From contig NZ_AUUU01000046.1 of the NCBI RefSeq assembly GCF_002760435.1, positions 62,001-126,000 on the forward strand: a DNA stretch of 64,000 nt, written 5' to 3'. Origin of the DNA: Clostridium sp. LS (GTDB lineage: Bacteria; Bacillota; Clostridia; Clostridiales; Clostridiaceae). Of the stretch, positions 10,362 through 18,978 are shown in pieces; position 1 is the first letter of the stretch, and each line of letters begins with the position of its first letter. The notes under the pieces are model-generated. The model worked only from the letters and a program-made list of their open reading frames with translations, made no database searches and was not told the origin of the DNA. The position numbers and the translations under genes are program-made.

Positions 10362-11984
10362 TTACATTCCCTCGCTTTCAAAGGAACACTTATTTAAAAG
10401 GTCTTTTGGTATTTTCTTTATCTCAACGTTATCTGGCAGATTAATATTTGATTGCATTTTAGTACAATATATTAACAAAGATTGTCTTTCTTCCAACTCA
10501 TTAACAAGAGAGAATACATATTTACTATTAACAAATTCATTAGTTACATGAATAAATCTATTTTCAGAAGACTTCCCATGAAAATTTCCAATTGGTTTAT
10601 ATTTAAAGCCTTCTATTTTACATATTGCCTCAGCCATCATGTCAAAAGTATAAGATGGATTTATACTATAAATTGGCAACTTAGAGTTTTTAATAAGTAA
10701 TGGTTCTGCAAGTTCATAAAACTTAAAGCCTCCTCCACCTTGCCAATTAATAATTTTTGATATACCGCTTTGATCTGAGCCATCAACTACACCTTTTAAC
10801 CTTTTAAGACAATGTGAATAACACTGCGGCCCCATTTCAATACCTATCCATTTTCTATTCATTTTGTGAGCAACAGCGGCTGTAGTTCCTGATCCTAAAA
10901 ATGAGTCTAGTATTATGTCTCCTTCCTTAGTTATAAGTTCAAGACAACGCTTAATTAACTTTTCAGGTTTCTTGCCTTTTTTAAATGTTACACTTCCTTC
11001 ATTTGCTATACCTTCCCATGCAATATCACTCCACACATCCGTTAATGGTGCTGTTGCAGCTAATTCTCCATCTAATTCCCTAACATTTTTTATATAAAAA
11101 GAAATCTGTTGACCATTAACAATATATACATCATCTAACCCAGATCTTTCAACTCTATAAATTACATCTTGATTTTCTATAGACTTCTTCTTAACTTCAA
11201 TTATTTTTTTACCTGCACCAGTATCACTAATAGCTGTTAAGCGGCATATTCTATGTGCATTGTTTACTATAAATTTATTATAGTTTTCAATCAGCGTTTC
11301 AGGTTTTTTACTACGAACATTGTTATTTTCTTCAAAAGCTTGTGAAACGGTAATAAATTTCCAGTTAGTATAATAATCATCAGGATTTACTATCCATTTG
11401 TTATAAGCATAATCTGGTGTTCTTTTTACCCTAGAAGCATTTTCAATTAATAATTCTCTTTTTTTTGCATAAAATAAAATATGTTCTGCAGCTTTAAAAA
11501 CTCCTGGATTTACAGTGCTAAAAGCAGAAGGAGAACGAGATATAACTGTTATTCTATTCATATAATTTTTTCTGCCAAATATCTCATCCATAATAATCTT
11601 ACAATAATCCGATTCGTTATCATCTAAATGAACAAATATTGCTCCATCATCTGACAATAATTCTTTTAATATTCTTAACCTTCTTGCAATCATATCTAAC
11701 CACTCTGAATGTTCTATACCATCTTCATAACCTATTTCTTCTCCGTCAGCATTAATTCTTGCTCCTGTATTAAATGGTGGATCAATATATATACACTTTA
11801 TCTTCCCTGCATAGTCCTGTTCTAAAGCCTTTAAAGCTATAAGGTTATCACCATGTATTAGCATATTTTCAGTATTAGGATCACCATAGGATTTTGACTT
11901 ATCTTCTATTAATATTCTTGGTTCTATCTTTTTCTCTTCATATTTTCCTACCCAAGTTAACTCAAGTTTACCTTGTTTTAGCAT
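10362..11984 (-). CDS. Type III Mod-like adenine-specific DNA methyltransferase
   Basis: About 540 residues from the ATG at 11984, chosen because GGAGGAACAAT precedes it. DPPFNTG (motif IV) lies near residue 71 and the SAM-binding DSFLGSGTT (motif I) near residue 365, with a variable target-recognition region between them. This is the beta-class order typical of type III Mod subunits, which make N6-methyladenine. The adjacent Res gene is one base downstream. Class 1 DISARM also carries an adenine methylase (DrmMI), so this gene may fill that slot; the type III assignment is better supported by motif order and by the Res partner. Neighbouring intergenic gaps are under 20 nt. Confidence 0.9.
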   Translation of the reverse strand: MLKQGKLELTWVGKYEEKKIEPRILIEDKSKSYGDPNTENMLIHGDNLIALKALEQDYAGKIKCIYIDPPFNTGARINADGEEIGYEDGIEHSEWLDMIARRLRILKELLSDDGAIFVHLDDNESDYCKIIMDEIFGRKNYMNRITVISRSPSAFSTVNPGVFKAAEHILFYAKKRELLIENASRVKRTPDYAYNKWIVNPDDYYTNWKFITVSQAFEENNNVRSKKPETLIENYNKFIVNNAHRICRLTAISDTGAGKKIIEVKKKSIENQDVIYRVERSGLDDVYIVNGQQISFYIKNVRELDGELAATAPLTDVWSDIAWEGIANEGSVTFKKGKKPEKLIKRCLELITKEGDIILDSFLGSGTTAAVAHKMNRKWIGIEMGPQCYSHCLKRLKGVVDGSDQSGISKIINWQGGGGFKFYELAEPLLIKNSKLPIYSINPSYTFDMMAEAICKIEGFKYKPIGNFHGKSSENRFIHVTNEFVNSKYVFSLVNELEERQSLLIYCTKMQSNINLPDNVEIKKIPKDLLNKCSFESEGM

Positions 11985-11998
11985 TATTGTTCCTCCGT

Positions 11999-14608
11999 TC
12001 AAAACTTTAGTATTAATCTAACTATCAAATAAGGATTTATATCAAACTGTTTCTTAAAATCTTCTTTAAGCTTACTTGCTTCATCCTCTATTTCCTGAAT
12101 AGCTTCATGATATTTTATAATAATATTGTTACGTTCTTTTTCTCTTTCTTCTGCTTTCTTTTTATAATCTATTTTTTCTTTAAAAACTTTAGTTGCAGCA
12201 CACTGCTCCATAATTTCTTGTATTTCAGATGTTATAGCTTCTATTTCTAAATTAAACTGTTCTTTTCTAATTTCTGACCAATTATTTATTTTAGAATTAT
12301 TATACTGAATAAGCCCTTGGTATTGATTATAATAATTTAAAATTAATTCTTCATAGATGTCATTGCCACACTTCTCCACTTCATTTTCTTTTATATCTAT
12401 TTTTTCTACTGTGTTCTCATCAATATTTTTAATTACATCAAGTATACTTTTTTCGTCTAAGTTTACTTTATTCTTTCTTTCATCAAAAACACTTAAAACT
12501 GGATATATAATTTTATCATTATTGTAAAATCCACCTATAAAAATATATCCATGATTTAAATTATATTTATTTAAAGCAGAACTTCTTACTTTAAAAGCTG
12601 CTGGTAAATTCATTTTTTCATTTGGCTTATTAACATTTTTTAAGCTCTCATTTTCATCTAAATATTTAAATATATCTGATAGAAATTTTTTATAATATTC
12701 ACCTTTAGTATTATCTTTTTCCTCAATAAGTAGTGATTTTAATTCTTTAAACTTAGTATTTCTTTTCCTTTCAAAGTCCTTTTCAAGAGCCTTAAATTCT
12801 TTATTAAATTCACCTATACTATCGCAGTTTTGGTATATTTGTAATATCCTTTTTTCAAAGTTCATTCCTGATTCTAATAATCCAAGTGCCTGATCTGATG
12901 CACCAAATACCCCTTGAAACAACATAAATTTTCGAGATAAAATTTCATAAACTCTTCTATCTGCTAAGTTTTCAGTATTTAACAAATTAATTACTACTGT
13001 ATCATTTTTTTGCCCATACCTATGACATCTACCAATACGCTGCTCTATCTTTTGTGGATTCCAAGGCAAGTCATAATTTATTACAGTATTACAAAATTGT
13101 AGATTTAAACCCTCAGAACCAGCATCAGTAAGCAAAAGAATTTTACAGTTTTTCTTAAAATAATCAACTATAGCATGTTTTACTTCTACATTTCGACTGC
13201 CAAATACTTTCCCAAAGTTTTTAGTCTTCCATGCTCTGTAAATATCTCCAGTACGTTTATCCGAGGTATTTCCATTAAAAATTAAAACTTCATTCTCATA
13301 TCCATTTTTTATAAGTTCATTAAAAAGATATTCTTGAGTTCTAACAGATTCTGTAAATATAACTACTTTTTCATCTATTTCTAGCTCATTTTGCCTTTCA
13401 AATGCAATAGATAGTGCTTTAAACAATGCAGTTGCCTTTGCATTTTTGTCTATACTTCTAGCTAACTTTATAATGTTATCAACTATATCTATTTCATGCT
13501 GAATAAATTCATTTACTTTTTCCTTATCATATAATTCAATAATCTTATCTTCTTCCTCATCTTCACTATCATCATCTAAATATGAGAAAAAGTAATCAAG
13601 TCCTTTATCCACACTTTCAATTCTTGTACTTTCTTTTAATAATACAAGTCTATCTTTTAAAACTTCAAAGGTATCTGCAACAGCATAACTTGATGAAGCT
13701 AATAGCTTTCTTATAACCACTGTAATTAAGGTTCTATTTGAAGACGGAATTGAGTACAAGATTTCCCTCTTCAAATAATCATTAACCATCTTATATAATA
13801 TAGCTTCTGAAGGTGATAATTTAAAATCAACGGTTACACAAATTCTTTCTTTAAAAGATAAATACTCTGCTACATCTTTTCTTAAAGTTCTATGTATAAC
13901 TTGGTTTATTTGTTTCTTTAATTCTTCATAGTTTTTATCCTTCAAATATCTTTTTCCATATATCTGTTTATCAAAAAATATTTTCTCATCTATAAAATAA
14001 ACTAATCCATATAAGTCTAATAAGTTATTTTGAATAGGGGTTGCAGTAAGGAGAATTTTAGGAATTCCTTTTGTTAATTGATATAAATTTTTTGATGTCT
14101 TTGTCCCTGATTTATGAACATTTCTTAATTTATGTGCTTCATCAAATACAATAAAATCCCATGCTGTCTTACTAAATATATCATTCCTTTTAGAAGCATA
14201 ATTATAAGAACATATTATTACTGCAACATTTTTATTTTCTAGATCAACCTTTTCATAATATTCATCCATATTATAGCTGTCAACAATTATGGAATATATA
14301 TTAAATTTTTCTTCAAGTTCTATTTGCCATTGTTTTCTAAGATTTGATGGCATAATCAATAAAACTCTTTTACCACCATTTTGAATAACATATTTTAATA
14401 CAAGCCCTGCCTCTATAGTCTTACCTAGCCCAACTTCATCCGCAAGTATAATACCTCCAGTTTTTAAAGAAGATACTGCTGAGCAAAAAGCTTCTACTTG
14501 ATGTGGATTAACATCAATATTAGAACCTATTAAACAACTATATGGATTGTTTTTCAAAAACTCCTTTTTTATACTTGCATAATGTTGTATAAAAATATTA
14601 TCTCCCAT
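11999..14608 (-). CDS. SNF2/RapA-type helicase, DrmD-like
   Basis: 869 residues. The SNF2 ATPase is plain: Walker A DEVGLGKTIEAG near residue 60, FDEAHKLRN near 160, LTATPIQNN (motif III), and second-domain motifs GSEGLNLQF and IEQRIGRCHRYGQ near residue 500. The C-terminal 300 residues are charged and coiled-coil-like, without a nuclease motif. SNF2 helicases of this type are the DrmD component of class 1 DISARM, and the position upstream of an adenine methylase and drmA-drmB-drmC matches that class. A GGGGGAATTAGAATT leader precedes the ATG, 24 nt after the methylase stop. Naming as DrmD rests on context; similar helicases occur in other restriction loci. Confidence 0.8.
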   Translation of the reverse strand: MGDNIFIQHYASIKKEFLKNNPYSCLIGSNIDVNPHQVEAFCSAVSSLKTGGIILADEVGLGKTIEAGLVLKYVIQNGGKRVLLIMPSNLRKQWQIELEEKFNIYSIIVDSYNMDEYYEKVDLENKNVAVIICSYNYASKRNDIFSKTAWDFIVFDEAHKLRNVHKSGTKTSKNLYQLTKGIPKILLTATPIQNNLLDLYGLVYFIDEKIFFDKQIYGKRYLKDKNYEELKKQINQVIHRTLRKDVAEYLSFKERICVTVDFKLSPSEAILYKMVNDYLKREILYSIPSSNRTLITVVIRKLLASSSYAVADTFEVLKDRLVLLKESTRIESVDKGLDYFFSYLDDDSEDEEEDKIIELYDKEKVNEFIQHEIDIVDNIIKLARSIDKNAKATALFKALSIAFERQNELEIDEKVVIFTESVRTQEYLFNELIKNGYENEVLIFNGNTSDKRTGDIYRAWKTKNFGKVFGSRNVEVKHAIVDYFKKNCKILLLTDAGSEGLNLQFCNTVINYDLPWNPQKIEQRIGRCHRYGQKNDTVVINLLNTENLADRRVYEILSRKFMLFQGVFGASDQALGLLESGMNFEKRILQIYQNCDSIGEFNKEFKALEKDFERKRNTKFKELKSLLIEEKDNTKGEYYKKFLSDIFKYLDENESLKNVNKPNEKMNLPAAFKVRSSALNKYNLNHGYIFIGGFYNNDKIIYPVLSVFDERKNKVNLDEKSILDVIKNIDENTVEKIDIKENEVEKCGNDIYEELILNYYNQYQGLIQYNNSKINNWSEIRKEQFNLEIEAITSEIQEIMEQCAATKVFKEKIDYKKKAEEREKERNNIIIKYHEAIQEIEDEASKLKEDFKKQFDINPYLIVRLILKF

Positions 14609-14632
14609 AATTCTAATTCCCCCAAAATAACG

Positions 14633-15859
14633 TTACTCTAACATTTCCCTAATCTTTTCTGCAATACCTTTTGCCATTAATGGTGGAACTGCATTGCCTA
14701 TCTGAACAAATTTTGCAGTTCTAGGGCCTTCAAAATAATAATTGTCAGGAAAAGATTGTACTCTAGCTGCTTCTCTAACTGATAAAGAACGACATTGATT
14801 AGCATCTGGATGAATAAAATAATGTCCATCCTTTGAAATATGTGCCATCATTGTTTGGGCACTTTCTATATCTCCTGCTACTACTTTGAATCTATCTAAA
14901 AAAGCCTCTTTATTTTTATGAGTACATAGCTCTTCTGGCAAATCTGTATATTTTAATCTTCTATGTCCATCATTCCAAGCATTAATAGCCAATCTATATA
15001 TTTTTCTATCTCTTTCGTTATGGTTTCTGCACATATGGTGAGTTAAAATATCATTTTTCTTTCTTATACCACTCCATCTTAAATATTTATTTATAGGCTC
15101 TACGTATTCATTAATCTCTTCCCCTGGATTTAATGGACTTAAATCTCTTAGAATATCATTTACTATTGCATTAACTTTAATAGGCTGAAAATCTGGATAT
15201 CTTAATCCGCTTCCTTTTCTCCAACCAATAATAATGATTCTTCTTCTATTTTGTAACACCCCAAAATCACTAGCATTTAATGGTCTTGCTTCTACTTCAT
15301 ATCCAACCCTTTTCATAAAAGCGATAATGTTTTTAAAGGTTTTTCCACCTTTGGCTGTAAGTATTCCTGGTACATTTTCAAACACGAACATATCTGGTTG
15401 ATATTTATTTAAAAATTTCACGTATTGTTTATACAAATAATTTCTAGGATCATCTTCCATGTTATTTTCGTCTCTCGACCTACCTACAAGGGAATATGCT
15501 TGACATGGTGGGCCACCAATAATAACATCAATTTTATTAATTTGTTTTTCACGAATTATGTTGTCAATATTGTTAAATATATTCTCAATGGATTTATCTG
15601 ATATTTCTTCATTTATAACTGTTGATAGTAGCTCATTTGGTACTGAATTATATAATTCCTCTTGAGAAATTTCCCCTCTGAGATATCTATAATACACGTT
15701 TATCCTTCTATGTTCTTTTAAATAATAATAGCATGTTCTTGTTTTCAATGTTAATGATGCATATTCATTCATCTCTATATGTGCAATAGGGTTAAAGCCT
15801 GCTGAGACAAATCCATCTGAAAGTCCTCCTGCTCCTGCGAATAAGTCAATAAAATTCAT
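14633..15859 (-). CDS. DNA (cytosine-5-)-methyltransferase, DISARM-linked
   Basis: 408 residues with the canonical C5-methylase motif order: SAM-binding DLFAGAGGLSDGF at the N-terminus, catalytic GGPPCQAYS near residue 120, ENV (motif VI) in the FENVPG segment, QNRRR (motif VIII), and C-terminal QIGNAVPP (motif X). An insertion of about 60 residues separates motifs II and IV. In class 2 DISARM the cytosine methylase DrmMII marks host DNA as self; this gene heads the operon in a comparable position. It has an AGGATG-type ribosome site and is followed 24 nt later by the SNF2 helicase. It could also protect host sites against a separate nuclease. Confidence 0.92.
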   Translation of the reverse strand: MNFIDLFAGAGGLSDGFVSAGFNPIAHIEMNEYASLTLKTRTCYYYLKEHRRINVYYRYLRGEISQEELYNSVPNELLSTVINEEISDKSIENIFNNIDNIIREKQINKIDVIIGGPPCQAYSLVGRSRDENNMEDDPRNYLYKQYVKFLNKYQPDMFVFENVPGILTAKGGKTFKNIIAFMKRVGYEVEARPLNASDFGVLQNRRRIIIIGWRKGSGLRYPDFQPIKVNAIVNDILRDLSPLNPGEEINEYVEPINKYLRWSGIRKKNDILTHHMCRNHNERDRKIYRLAINAWNDGHRRLKYTDLPEELCTHKNKEAFLDRFKVVAGDIESAQTMMAHISKDGHYFIHPDANQCRSLSVREAARVQSFPDNYYFEGPRTAKFVQIGNAVPPLMAKGIAEKIREMLE

Positions 15860-15888
15860 ATATTAATTTCATCCTACTTTCTAAATAT

Positions 15889-16077
15889 TTATTCTTTTTT
15901 ATATTTCCCTGATATAATACGTGCATCAGATGGCTTTTCGGCATTTTCTGGAATTGCCCATACAGATGCGTGTTTTGTAGCTCCTTTGATTCTTCCCTCT
16001 GCACATAATGCTTGTACTCTTCTTATAGTAATATTCCATTTTTCAGCTGCATCCTGAACTGTAATGTATCCCTTCAT
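15889..16077 (-). CDS. Small helix-turn-helix DNA-binding protein at head of DISARM operon
   Basis: About 62 residues from the ATG at 16077, selected because AGGTGCAAT lies just upstream. The sequence opens with a MerR/excisionase-like winged helix-turn-helix: ITVQDAAEKWNIT and then RRVQALCAEGRI, followed by a wing-like AWAIPE-type segment (here SVWAIPENA). Such short HTH proteins often act as local repressors of restriction operons or as excisionases. The gene ends 29 nt before the cytosine methylase start and is co-oriented, so control of the operon is the simplest reading, though not demonstrated. Confidence 0.7.
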   Translation of the reverse strand: MKGYITVQDAAEKWNITIRRVQALCAEGRIKGATKHASVWAIPENAEKPSDARIISGKYKKE

Positions 16078-16121
16078 ATTGCACCTCGTTAATTTGAAAA
16101 TTATATAATATCCCACTTTTT

Positions 16122-16150
16122 ATTTTATTCGCTTTAACGTAGAATTACAA
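16122..16150 (-). promoter_or_regulatory. Putative sigma-A promoter of the DISARM operon
   Basis: On the minus strand a TTGTAA -35 box and a TAAAAT -10 box are separated by 17 bases. They lie 45 nt upstream of the HTH start codon in an intergenic gap. AT-rich DNA gives frequent chance matches, so this is a candidate only. Confidence 0.4.
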
Positions 16151-16246
16151 TAAATTTAGATGCATTATTTTATATTTCACCATATATTTACATGATATCT
16201 TATATATTTATCTTTCAATATCCCTATAAACCTTATATTGTATAGT

Positions 16247-16864
16247 TCATGGAGGGTACAAATTGTCGCTCTCCCCATGACATAGTGAACTTAATGCTGA
16301 CATGATTGTAATCGGCTTTCTTTTTTTACCTATTTCATAGAAAATACTAGGGTGACAATTATATTTATTTACAAGATTTGCTTTATTCGAAGGAACGCCC
16401 ATTGAAACATCTACTATATACGTTTTTTCTTTCTTTGTTTCATTTTCTATAACATCTTTTTCTTCTTCATAATCCTCAAAATTAACTACTTCAATATTCT
16501 CTATATTGCTTATTTCTTCTTTCACTTCAATATCTTTTAGCTTTTCTTCATCTAACTTATTTTCATTAGCATTAGGTTTAATATTATTATTTTCAGGCTT
16601 TATTTGAAGTCTATATAGATTAGAACTTTGTCCCCCATTATCCCTATATCTTTCTTCTTTAATAATGAATCCTTCTTCTACAAGAATATTCATGTTTCTT
16701 TGTATAGTTCTTTCTGATACTCCGCAGTCACTGGCTATAGTTTTTACAGAAGGAAAGCAGGTTCCTTCTGCATTAGCTCTATTTATAAAATAAAACATTA
16801 TTTGCTTTGCTCTGCTTGGTAGATTTGATTTATATACTTTATCAAGCATTTCTCCTTTTTTCAC
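16247..16864 (-). CDS. Helix-turn-helix (HTH_36-like) protein
   Basis: About 205 residues from the GTG at 16864, which follows GAGGAGCTATT; the upstream ATG has no good site. Residues about 5-85 form a winged HTH of the type found in replication initiators and transcription factors of mobile elements: AKQIMFYFINRAN, VKTIASDCGVSERTIQRNM, then LVEEGFIIKEERYRDNGGQSSNLYRL. The rest is acidic and asparagine-rich with no known motif. It is the last gene of the conjugation block before the defence operon, 24 nt after the ATPase gene. Role could be regulation of transfer or replication. Confidence 0.65.
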   Translation of the reverse strand: MKKGEMLDKVYKSNLPSRAKQIMFYFINRANAEGTCFPSVKTIASDCGVSERTIQRNMNILVEEGFIIKEERYRDNGGQSSNLYRLQIKPENNNIKPNANENKLDEEKLKDIEVKEEISNIENIEVVNFEDYEEEKDVIENETKKEKTYIVDVSMGVPSNKANLVNKYNCHPSIFYEIGKKRKPITIMSALSSLCHGESDNLYPP

Positions 16865-16887
16865 AATAGCTCCTCCTCTCTTCAAGT

Positions 16888-17883
16888 TTAGGTAATAAAG
16901 TCATTAATTATTTCTTTGTATATATCTTCATTAATCTTTTCATCAAATAGACTTGGTGAATATTTAAGAAAATGTATATTATCCTTTCTGTTTACAAAGC
17001 TTTTTCTTATTTTAAAATTCTCTTCATTAGATACTGAAGTAAACAAAATATTATAATTAAAATCTTTTACAGAATTAGTTGTTTCATATGTTTCTATAAG
17101 CTCATAAGGCTTGCTTCCACTGCATAAAATTTTAATATTACAGCTTTTAAATATTGCTATATTTCCTTTGTTTAAGCTTCCTAAATCAAAGATTTGATAG
17201 TTTACATCATTAGGAAATTGCTTATTAGGATAGTATTCAACTCCTTTGTACCTATAATAATTTTCAATCTTTAAGAATTCATAATAAGCGGCTATTTCTT
17301 TTAAATGGTCACTGTCATTAGCTTCTGTATAACTTACCTTAGCTCCAATATTAAATAAAAATCTTGCCATATTAAAAGCAGTTGTAGTTGTACCAACTCT
17401 TGATGATACTCCCGCAACTGCTATTTTTATATTTTTATAATTAAATGTATACTGATTTTCATGAATTCCTTTTATGTTCCAATCTTCCTCTGTCTTTCCT
17501 ATATTGCTTAAACATTTTAATATTTCATCTTTAATCTCTTGTATTTCTTTAGAAATTATAACGTTGTAGATTTTTTCTTCTATAAGCCTTGATATTATTT
17601 CGTCTTCTCTTTTTAATCCTTCAGCAAAGATTATTATTCTTGAATCATACATGGCTTTAAAGGCTGTTATTGCTTCAATTATTTCATTTTCGGTATCTTT
17701 AAGAGCTTTTAAATCTATAGCAAAATAAGAGTAGTGACTTAAATTTCTCATGTCATGAATTACAAACTTTTTTAAATAGAATTCCCCTGAAAGCTTTTTA
17801 ATTACCATACCTTTTTCCTTAGATAAAAAATCCAATATTCCTATGTTTTCATTGCTTGATAGATACAAAAGCACTGCTCTCAC
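16888..17883 (-). CDS. MinD/CpaE-like P-loop ATPase with deviant Walker A
   Basis: 331 residues starting at a GTG (AGGTGG six bases upstream; a second GTG three codons in is also possible). The N-terminal 140 residues look like a receiver-type alpha/beta domain. Near residue 155 a parallel strand runs into GVSSRVGTTTTAFNMA, resembling the deviant Walker A of SIMIBI ATPases but with threonine where lysine is normal in the GKT core. The following strand KVSYTEAND and later FDLGS fit a ParA/MinD fold. The arrangement resembles CpaE proteins of Tad systems. Loss of the canonical lysine means ATP hydrolysis cannot be assumed. It overlaps the small membrane gene upstream. Confidence 0.55.
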   Translation of the reverse strand: MRAVLLYLSSNENIGILDFLSKEKGMVIKKLSGEFYLKKFVIHDMRNLSHYSYFAIDLKALKDTENEIIEAITAFKAMYDSRIIIFAEGLKREDEIISRLIEEKIYNVIISKEIQEIKDEILKCLSNIGKTEEDWNIKGIHENQYTFNYKNIKIAVAGVSSRVGTTTTAFNMARFLFNIGAKVSYTEANDSDHLKEIAAYYEFLKIENYYRYKGVEYYPNKQFPNDVNYQIFDLGSLNKGNIAIFKSCNIKILCSGSKPYELIETYETTNSVKDFNYNILFTSVSNEENFKIRKSFVNRKDNIHFLKYSPSLFDEKINEDIYKEIINDFIT

Positions 17884-18013
17884 CCCTTGCCACCTTATAG
17901 TCTGCTGGTATATCTATAGGTTTGTGTTTAGGTTTATAAGTAAATAGTAAAATGACCCCTATAACCACAATTACAATATATATAAATAGCTCTATTAATA
18001 ACTTCTTTTTCAA
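17849..18013 (-). CDS. Small single-pass membrane protein (54 aa)
   Basis: An open frame of 54 codons starts at a TTG at 18013 with GAAAGGGG upstream. A lysine-rich start (KKK) is followed by about 20 hydrophobic residues (LFIYIVIVVIGVILLF) and then a short basic tail facing the other side. It fills the space between the C39 peptidase gene and the ATPase gene and overlaps the latter by 35 nt. Spacing and membrane segment argue that it is a real gene of the transfer operon; function unknown. Confidence 0.5.
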   Translation of the reverse strand: MKKKLLIELFIYIVIVVIGVILLFTYKPKHKPIDIPADYKVARGESSAFVSIKQ

Positions 18014-18033
18014 AGTACTCTACCCCTTTCTAT

Positions 18034-18867
18034 TTATTGTTTACTGATTATCCAAAATGGACCTCCTGCATCTGCTCCTTTATTTGCTTCATTTAATACT
18101 ATTGATAAATCCCACTTTTCTTCGCTTCTTGTCCTGCTTACTGGATCAGCAACTAAAATCTTTTTATCTGCTGTTACTCCCCTAAGCACAATAAAATGAC
18201 CATTCCTTGTAAAATGTCCTTCTGCCATAATAGCAATTATAAGTTTACCCGCTGCAAGAGCATCTACTATCTTTTGTGGCTCACTTGAAGTGCAGCCTTC
18301 TACTTTAAGTCCAAAGTGTTTTGCCCCATTAGGTATTAACGTATGGTAAGAACCCACCCCTTCGCAGTAATAGCCTTTTTCATAAGACCATTGACTCATT
18401 TGAACTGGATCAACCTTTTTATCTGTAAGGCTTGACACAACTATAGCAAGAGAAGTCGGACCACAACCACTTCTTCCTATAGTACCTGTTTTTCCATAAG
18501 GCTTGTCCTTCCACCTTTCATCAGCTTGATTATAATAAAACACTTCTGTTACTCCATCTTTAAAAGATACTCCTGAAAAGTCTAATCCACTACTTTCTAA
18601 ATAACTATTGTCATTAGAATTTATCAACTGTTCATATCCATACTGGCTTCTTATATTTTTAATCTGTGTTAACTCATTTCCAAAGAAAATGCTACTTAGC
18701 ATTTCAAGTGGATTTGTAAGAATATATACAATAAAAGCCAAAATTAAAAGCACCGAAATAATCGGTGCCAGTGATATAAAAATTATTTTATTTCTGGTTT
18801 CATCATCTTTTGCAGCTTGAATTACTATTTTAGCAATTGTAGCTGCTGATTTCGGATCTAATAGCAT
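18034..18867 (-). CDS. Membrane-anchored C39-family cysteine peptidase
   Basis: About 277 residues from the ATG at 18867, which follows GGAGGCGGG. One transmembrane segment lies near residues 30-55 (a run including ISVLLILAFIVYIL). The C-terminal half is a papain-like C39_2 domain: catalytic cysteine in RSGCGPTSLAIV, histidine in GHFIVLRG, and the acidic residue in VADP. Peptidases of this kind occur in Gram-positive conjugation loci, where wall or substrate processing is proposed. The domain lies outside the membrane if the N-terminus is inside. It is followed closely by the small membrane gene. Confidence 0.8.
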   Translation of the reverse strand: MLLDPKSAATIAKIVIQAAKDDETRNKIIFISLAPIISVLLILAFIVYILTNPLEMLSSIFFGNELTQIKNIRSQYGYEQLINSNDNSYLESSGLDFSGVSFKDGVTEVFYYNQADERWKDKPYGKTGTIGRSGCGPTSLAIVVSSLTDKKVDPVQMSQWSYEKGYYCEGVGSYHTLIPNGAKHFGLKVEGCTSSEPQKIVDALAAGKLIIAIMAEGHFTRNGHFIVLRGVTADKKILVADPVSRTRSEEKWDLSIVLNEANKGADAGGPFWIISKQ

Positions 18868-18918
18868 AGAACCCGCCTCCATTATTATTTTTAAACTAAA
18901 AAAGAAGAATTGAATTAT

Positions 18919-18947
18919 TACATATCCTTCTCTAAACTAATATACAA
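18919..18947 (-). promoter_or_regulatory. Candidate promoter before the C39 peptidase gene
   Basis: TTGTAT and TATGTA boxes on the minus strand are spaced by 17 bases, about 50 nt upstream of the start codon. The 110-nt gap between the GGDEF gene and this gene is AT-rich, so chance similarity is possible. Confidence 0.3.
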
Positions 18948-18978
18948 ATTGTTACTAGACTATAGATTTATTAAGATT

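Noticed and set aside
1..16150. BREX locus
   Set aside because: No PglZ, BrxL, BrxA or BrxB features; drmA/drmB/DUF1998 and PLD genes point to DISARM.
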